Positions 60,665 to 64,000 of a DNA stretch of 64,000 nucleotides are shown here, in pieces. The position numbers and the translations under genes were made by a program. Below the pieces are notes generated by a model. It worked only from the letters and a program-made list of their open reading frames with translations, was not told the origin of the DNA and did no database searches. The stretch lies in the NCBI RefSeq assembly GCF_025359345.1, contig NZ_JANYGQ010000032.1:1-64000 (forward strand), in the 5' to 3' direction. Position 1 is the first letter of the stretch. Each line of letters starts with the position of its first letter. Origin of the DNA: Mucilaginibacter sp. Lineage in GTDB: Bacteria > Bacteroidota > Bacteroidia > Sphingobacteriales > Sphingobacteriaceae.

Positions 60665-62092
60665 CTATGGTTTTAAATAGTCGTCAAGTTGTTGGAATTT
60701 AATAAAGCCGGCGCGGTAGGTTGGTACCGATGTTTCCATCGTCCACTGTAACACACCTTTGGCGTTGGTTAATACAATAATGTGCCGTTTGGAACAGCAT
60801 ACTAAAATGCTGGTATCGTTTATCATATACGCGCTGCCCATGCGGCCGTTAAATATCTGCTTGGGCAACTGAAAGTGCATGGCAATTTTGGCGCTTTTGT
60901 TTTGTTCATCAATTTTCATGGCAAACACGCCCGACTGGTGTTTCTCAACGCCATTATCAAAAAACATCAAATTGCCCTGCTGATTGATATGGGCTGCGTG
61001 GGCTTGGGTAAAATTGCATTCGGCAGGCAAGGCTATGGTGCCGCCTTTGCCAAATTTGTAGATCACTTTACCGGTTTTAGCATCAATCTTCCAGATTTGC
61101 CCGTTGTTGTAAAACGACATCAGGTAGTTACCATCGGTATCATAATTTAGGCTGTTGGCATGCATCCAGTCCTTTTTTGTTTTTAGCAGTTTTTTATCCA
61201 TTAACGGGTCCATCACGTCGAACACGCTCCACTTGTAAAGCTGTTTGCCTGTTTTATCCATTACCATAATGCCATCGCCGTTCACGGTGTCTTTTTTGCC
61301 GCCACCAATAGCAGTAAGATCTATTATTTTTTGATCGACAAACAAAGTCACCAGCTGGCCTTTATCGTTTTTTAGGATCTCGTGGTGTATAGTTTGCTGA
61401 AAATCGCCCTGACCTTTGGTCAGGTGTAATAATGTATCGCCAAGCAGGTTAATTTCCAGTATCTCGCTGCCGTAGCTGGTTGGCTCATCATTGCGTCCCA
61501 AAATGGACAGCAAGGTGTGCTCTTTTGTAAAATTGATCACTTTAAAGCCAAGGCGATCGATCATATGATACCATCTTACCTGTCCCTGGTGGTCAACCAA
61601 ATAGGCTACCCCGGGTGCAAAACGTTTATTGATAAGCATTAAGCCATCTTTAAACTCTGCCGGTAAAGCTGTTTTATCCGCCGTTTTGGCCTTAAACTGA
61701 TCCTGCAAAAACATTTGCAGCTCGTGCGATTTGAAAGTGTACACCTTGCTAACACTTTTTACCCCATTGCTAAGGCTTATCACATTGTAAGCGTAGTCGG
61801 TATTGGGAACGATATTGCAAAGTACGAGCGAATTCATGTCCTTGTTTTTCGACAACAAAGACCTGAATTTTCGGCCGCTTCTATCTTTATCTGCCCAATA
61901 CTCCACATACACATCGGCAGGGCCGCTGGTGGTCACATCTACCTGTATCTTTAAATCGTTATTATTGTGTAACCCAACGTGAATTTCTTTAACAATAGCT
62001 TTACTGCCGCAGCCGGTAAAGGCTATGCCAATTGCTAATACTGCTAAATAACAAACCCAACGCTTTGTTATACCCCGTTTTTTTGTATTCAT
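60665..62092 (-). CDS. arylsulfate sulfotransferase-like lipoprotein (ASST fold)
   Basis: A 475-residue lipoprotein (lipobox FTG-Cys28) with a beta-propeller resembling arylsulfate sulfotransferases. Conserved ASST-like elements include QTIHHEILKN (candidate catalytic His), the KDWMHANSLNYD motif and ECNFTQAHAAHINQQGNLMFFDNG. ASST enzymes move sulfate between phenols without PAPS. Substrate and true activity are unknown, since many Bacteroidota homologues are uncharacterised. It is followed after 6 bp by the dihaem cytochrome gene, so the two are surely co-transcribed. Confidence 0.88.
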   Translation of the reverse strand: MNTKKRGITKRWVCYLAVLAIGIAFTGCGSKAIVKEIHVGLHNNNDLKIQVDVTTSGPADVYVEYWADKDRSGRKFRSLLSKNKDMNSLVLCNIVPNTDYAYNVISLSNGVKSVSKVYTFKSHELQMFLQDQFKAKTADKTALPAEFKDGLMLINKRFAPGVAYLVDHQGQVRWYHMIDRLGFKVINFTKEHTLLSILGRNDEPTSYGSEILEINLLGDTLLHLTKGQGDFQQTIHHEILKNDKGQLVTLFVDQKIIDLTAIGGGKKDTVNGDGIMVMDKTGKQLYKWSVFDVMDPLMDKKLLKTKKDWMHANSLNYDTDGNYLMSFYNNGQIWKIDAKTGKVIYKFGKGGTIALPAECNFTQAHAAHINQQGNLMFFDNGVEKHQSGVFAMKIDEQNKSAKIAMHFQLPKQIFNGRMGSAYMINDTSILVCCSKRHIIVLTNAKGVLQWTMETSVPTYRAGFIKFQQLDDYLKP

Positions 62093-62165
62093 TATTTTAA
62101 AAGGTAAAGAATATACAGCTTTTTAAGGCCGTATATTCTTATTTATATAGATAATTGGGGAGCAA

Positions 62166-63683
62166 TTATTGCCTTCCTGAATTATTCAGGTTAGGGTTGA
62201 TGTTCACCTGGTTTATAGGGTAAGGGAAATACTGATCGCGGGGTAAAGTTACTGTCTGGTTTAGGCCCGCCCGTTTCAGGTAAGCATTTACCACTACATC
62301 ATATTTACCAAACCTCATTAAATCGGCTCTTCTTTTTCCTTCATAATACAATTCCCAGCCGCGCTCCTGTAAAAGTGCGTCGCGGAATGAAGATTGGTTA
62401 AGCTCGCCCATTACTAATTGTTTAGCATGCGACCGTGCTTTAACCATATTTACTAACCCTATGCTTTCTGCAGTTGGTCCGCTCAACTCGTTTAAAGCTT
62501 CAGCTCTGCTTAGTAATACATCCGCATAGCGCAAAATATCAACGCTATGGCCATCATAGTAAGTGTTATCAGCTCTGCTTGGGTCGGCATATTTCATGGT
62601 TGCGACATCGGGCATATACAAAACACCTGCCGGCGGGGTTGCACCTAATGTTGGGGCTTCTTTGTGCGTTAATCCATCAACACCATCGTACTCGGTAAAG
62701 AACATTTTTTTACGGTCGTCTTCATCGCCATAGCTGTTATAAAAATCCCAGGTTACGGCATAATACTGCCACCTGTCTGTTAGTACCGGGTGGTTAAGCG
62801 GGCCAAAGTGATTCAGCAACTCAGTTCCATTTACGTTTGCATCGCTCAATACCGAAAATATATTTTCTGAACACCATTTGTTGTCCTCTTTAAATAAACC
62901 GGCATAAGTTGGATATAACTGGTAAATGCCCAGATCCATAACCTGCTTGGTTAAATCAGCAGCTTTTTGCCATTGGTGCTGACGCAGGTATAGTTTAGCC
63001 AGTAAAGTCATGGCAGCGCCTTTTGTAGCGCGGCCAACATCGTTTGTTGAGTAATATTTGTTGTTTTGATAATCAACAGGCAAAGTGCTTATAGCACCCT
63101 CCAGGTCTGATATTAGCAGCGCATCAATAGTTGCAACAGACGTAACAGGTGGCTGGCTTGTGTATTTAGGATTTGCAATGTCTTTTTCGGTTACCAAAAC
63201 TACCGGCCCCCATGCATCTGTCAGGTCAAGGTAGGCAATGGCGCGCAAAAACTTCATTTCTGCAAGGAACTGGCTTTTAGCGTCATTACTGATTGTGGTC
63301 ATAGCCGAAAGATTATAGATGGCGTTATTAGCATCTGCAATCAGTTTATAGATTTGTTTCCAGTCCTCGGCCAATAAACCGTTTGCTGAGTTCCATTGAA
63401 CCAATGAAAGCTGACCCGGGTCGCCGCCATAATCGCAATGGCCAACGTCTGTCGTTAAATCGGTAAGGGCAAAGTGTCTTACTGTCCAATAGTCAAAGTT
63501 GTCGCCAACGGCGGGGCCCTTTAAACGGGCGTAAACTGCGTTTACCGCGGCCACCGCGTCTGATTGTGTGTGGAAGGCGTTAGTGCTGGTTAAGTTGCTG
63601 TATACCTTCGGGTCGAGGTTCTTGTTGCAGGAGAACTGCAAAAACACAGCAGCTATGATCAGGGTAATATTATATTTTTTCAT
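62166..63683 (-). CDS. SusD/RagB-family nutrient-binding lipoprotein
   Basis: The ATG at 63683 (MKKYNITLIIAAVFLQFSC) is chosen because the lipobox QFS-Cys19 follows it, while an upstream start at 63749 lies in front of the signal peptide and overlaps susC. It gives 505 residues. Helical TPR-like segments with LAEMKFLRAIAYLDLTDAWG, the mid-region KLYLRQHQWQKAADL and the C-terminal RRADLMRFGKYD are typical of SusD. It binds oligomers or other large nutrients and forms a lid on the SusC pore. The substrate class cannot be read from sequence. Confidence 0.95.
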   Translation of the reverse strand: MKKYNITLIIAAVFLQFSCNKNLDPKVYSNLTSTNAFHTQSDAVAAVNAVYARLKGPAVGDNFDYWTVRHFALTDLTTDVGHCDYGGDPGQLSLVQWNSANGLLAEDWKQIYKLIADANNAIYNLSAMTTISNDAKSQFLAEMKFLRAIAYLDLTDAWGPVVLVTEKDIANPKYTSQPPVTSVATIDALLISDLEGAISTLPVDYQNNKYYSTNDVGRATKGAAMTLLAKLYLRQHQWQKAADLTKQVMDLGIYQLYPTYAGLFKEDNKWCSENIFSVLSDANVNGTELLNHFGPLNHPVLTDRWQYYAVTWDFYNSYGDEDDRKKMFFTEYDGVDGLTHKEAPTLGATPPAGVLYMPDVATMKYADPSRADNTYYDGHSVDILRYADVLLSRAEALNELSGPTAESIGLVNMVKARSHAKQLVMGELNQSSFRDALLQERGWELYYEGKRRADLMRFGKYDVVVNAYLKRAGLNQTVTLPRDQYFPYPINQVNINPNLNNSGRQ

Positions 63684-63723
63684 TTTATTAATTTTATGTT
63701 GATCCGTTAATGGATGATTATGA

Positions 63724-64000
63724 TTAATGAACAGATACTTTAACACCAAAAGCGAAGGTTCTGAACGCAGGGAAGGCGTTGAAATCCAAACCTCCTGCGG
63801 TATTGCCTGTATGTACGTTTACTTCCGGGTCGGTTCCTTTGTAGCCTGTTACGGTAAGCAGGTTTTGTGCTTCACCATAAATTCTTATGCCCTGCACAAT
63901 TTTAATGCGCTGGAACAATGAAGACGGGAAGTTATAGCCTAATGAAACAGATTTTAAACGGGCATACGAAGCATTCTCCACAAAGCGTGAGTTTACGTAA
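63724..64000 (-). CDS. SusC/RagA-type TonB-linked outer-membrane protein, C-terminal end (continues beyond the window)
   Basis: The frame is open to the right edge; only the last 91 complete codons are visible. It shows the final barrel strands of SusC proteins: ENASYARLKSVSLGYNFPSSL, RIYGEAQNLLTVTGYKGTDPEV, and FPAFRTFAFGVKVSVH at the end. SusC imports the ligand handed over by SusD, using TonB energy. It lies 40 bp upstream of the SusD start on the minus strand. Confidence 0.93.
   Translation of the reverse strand, partial: YVNSRFVENASYARLKSVSLGYNFPSSLFQRIKIVQGIRIYGEAQNLLTVTGYKGTDPEVNVHTGNTAGGLDFNAFPAFRTFAFGVKVSVH

Overview
The window looks like chromosome of a Bacteroidota bacterium, most likely family Sphingobacteriaceae (Mucilaginibacter or Pedobacter type). 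The grounds are a Bacteroides-type conjugation operon led by RteC, a SusC/SusD pair, a TonB-dependent receptor with a carboxypeptidase-regulatory-like N-domain, many Bacteroidota-style lipoproteins, promoters of the TTTG-N19-TATCTTTG type and almost no Shine-Dalgarno sequences. The genus is inferred from overall protein style and was not tested.

1-4.0 kb: tail of an IS110-family transposase, a secreted serine beta-lactamase-like hydrolase, two minus-strand surface or membrane proteins (one a lipoprotein with a permuted NlpC/P60-like C-terminus) and a Crp/Fnr-type regulator.

4.3-31.15 kb: an integrative-conjugative-type island. RteC is followed by a compact tra operon (TraE, TraF, TraG, a small lipoprotein, three related secreted TraI-like proteins, TraJ, TraK, TraL-like, TraM). 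No TraN-Q, relaxase, coupling protein or integrase is seen in the window, so the element is incomplete here or was rearranged. Next come typical Bacteroidota island genes: a DUF3945-like protein, a 59-residue H1-like histone, a 126-bp compound palindrome, small unknown genes and a DUF932 protein. A complete IS4-family element (9-bp target duplication) sits in the loop of a terminator-like hairpin. The last 10 kb carry signalling cargo: a lone CheB-type methylesterase, a giant CheB-CheR-PAS-PAS-histidine kinase, two single-domain response regulators (one with Glu in place of the phospho-acceptor Asp) and a cytoplasmic histidine kinase with eighteen 21-residue coiled-coil repeats. A 3' tRNA-Ser-like remnant followed by a terminator at 31.12-31.18 kb looks like the right attachment site.

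31.2-64 kb: apparent chromosomal backbone. It holds an SGNH hydrolase and an esterase, an AraC regulator, a VOC and a YdeI-like protein, an FMN-binding protein, and a run of same-strand genes joining an Mla/MCE lipid-transport system to a DUF3943 protein, a patatin phospholipase and three universal stress proteins. It continues with a siderophore-type TonB receptor with a clear promoter and two operator-like dyads, an AT-rich orphan gene, and a minus-strand envelope cluster (PASTA, rhodanese, MltG, thioesterase, BrkB-like). Then follow an oxidoreductase, a FAD-dependent oxidase, an ABC ATPase with two tandem paralogous membrane proteins, an EamA transporter and a secreted cyclophilin flanked by long inverted repeats. 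The window ends in a minus-strand SusC-SusD-arylsulfotransferase-like-dihaem cytochrome c cluster that runs off the right edge. Short palindromic REP/MITE-like elements lie in several intergenic gaps, and one forms the signal-peptide coding region of a tra gene.
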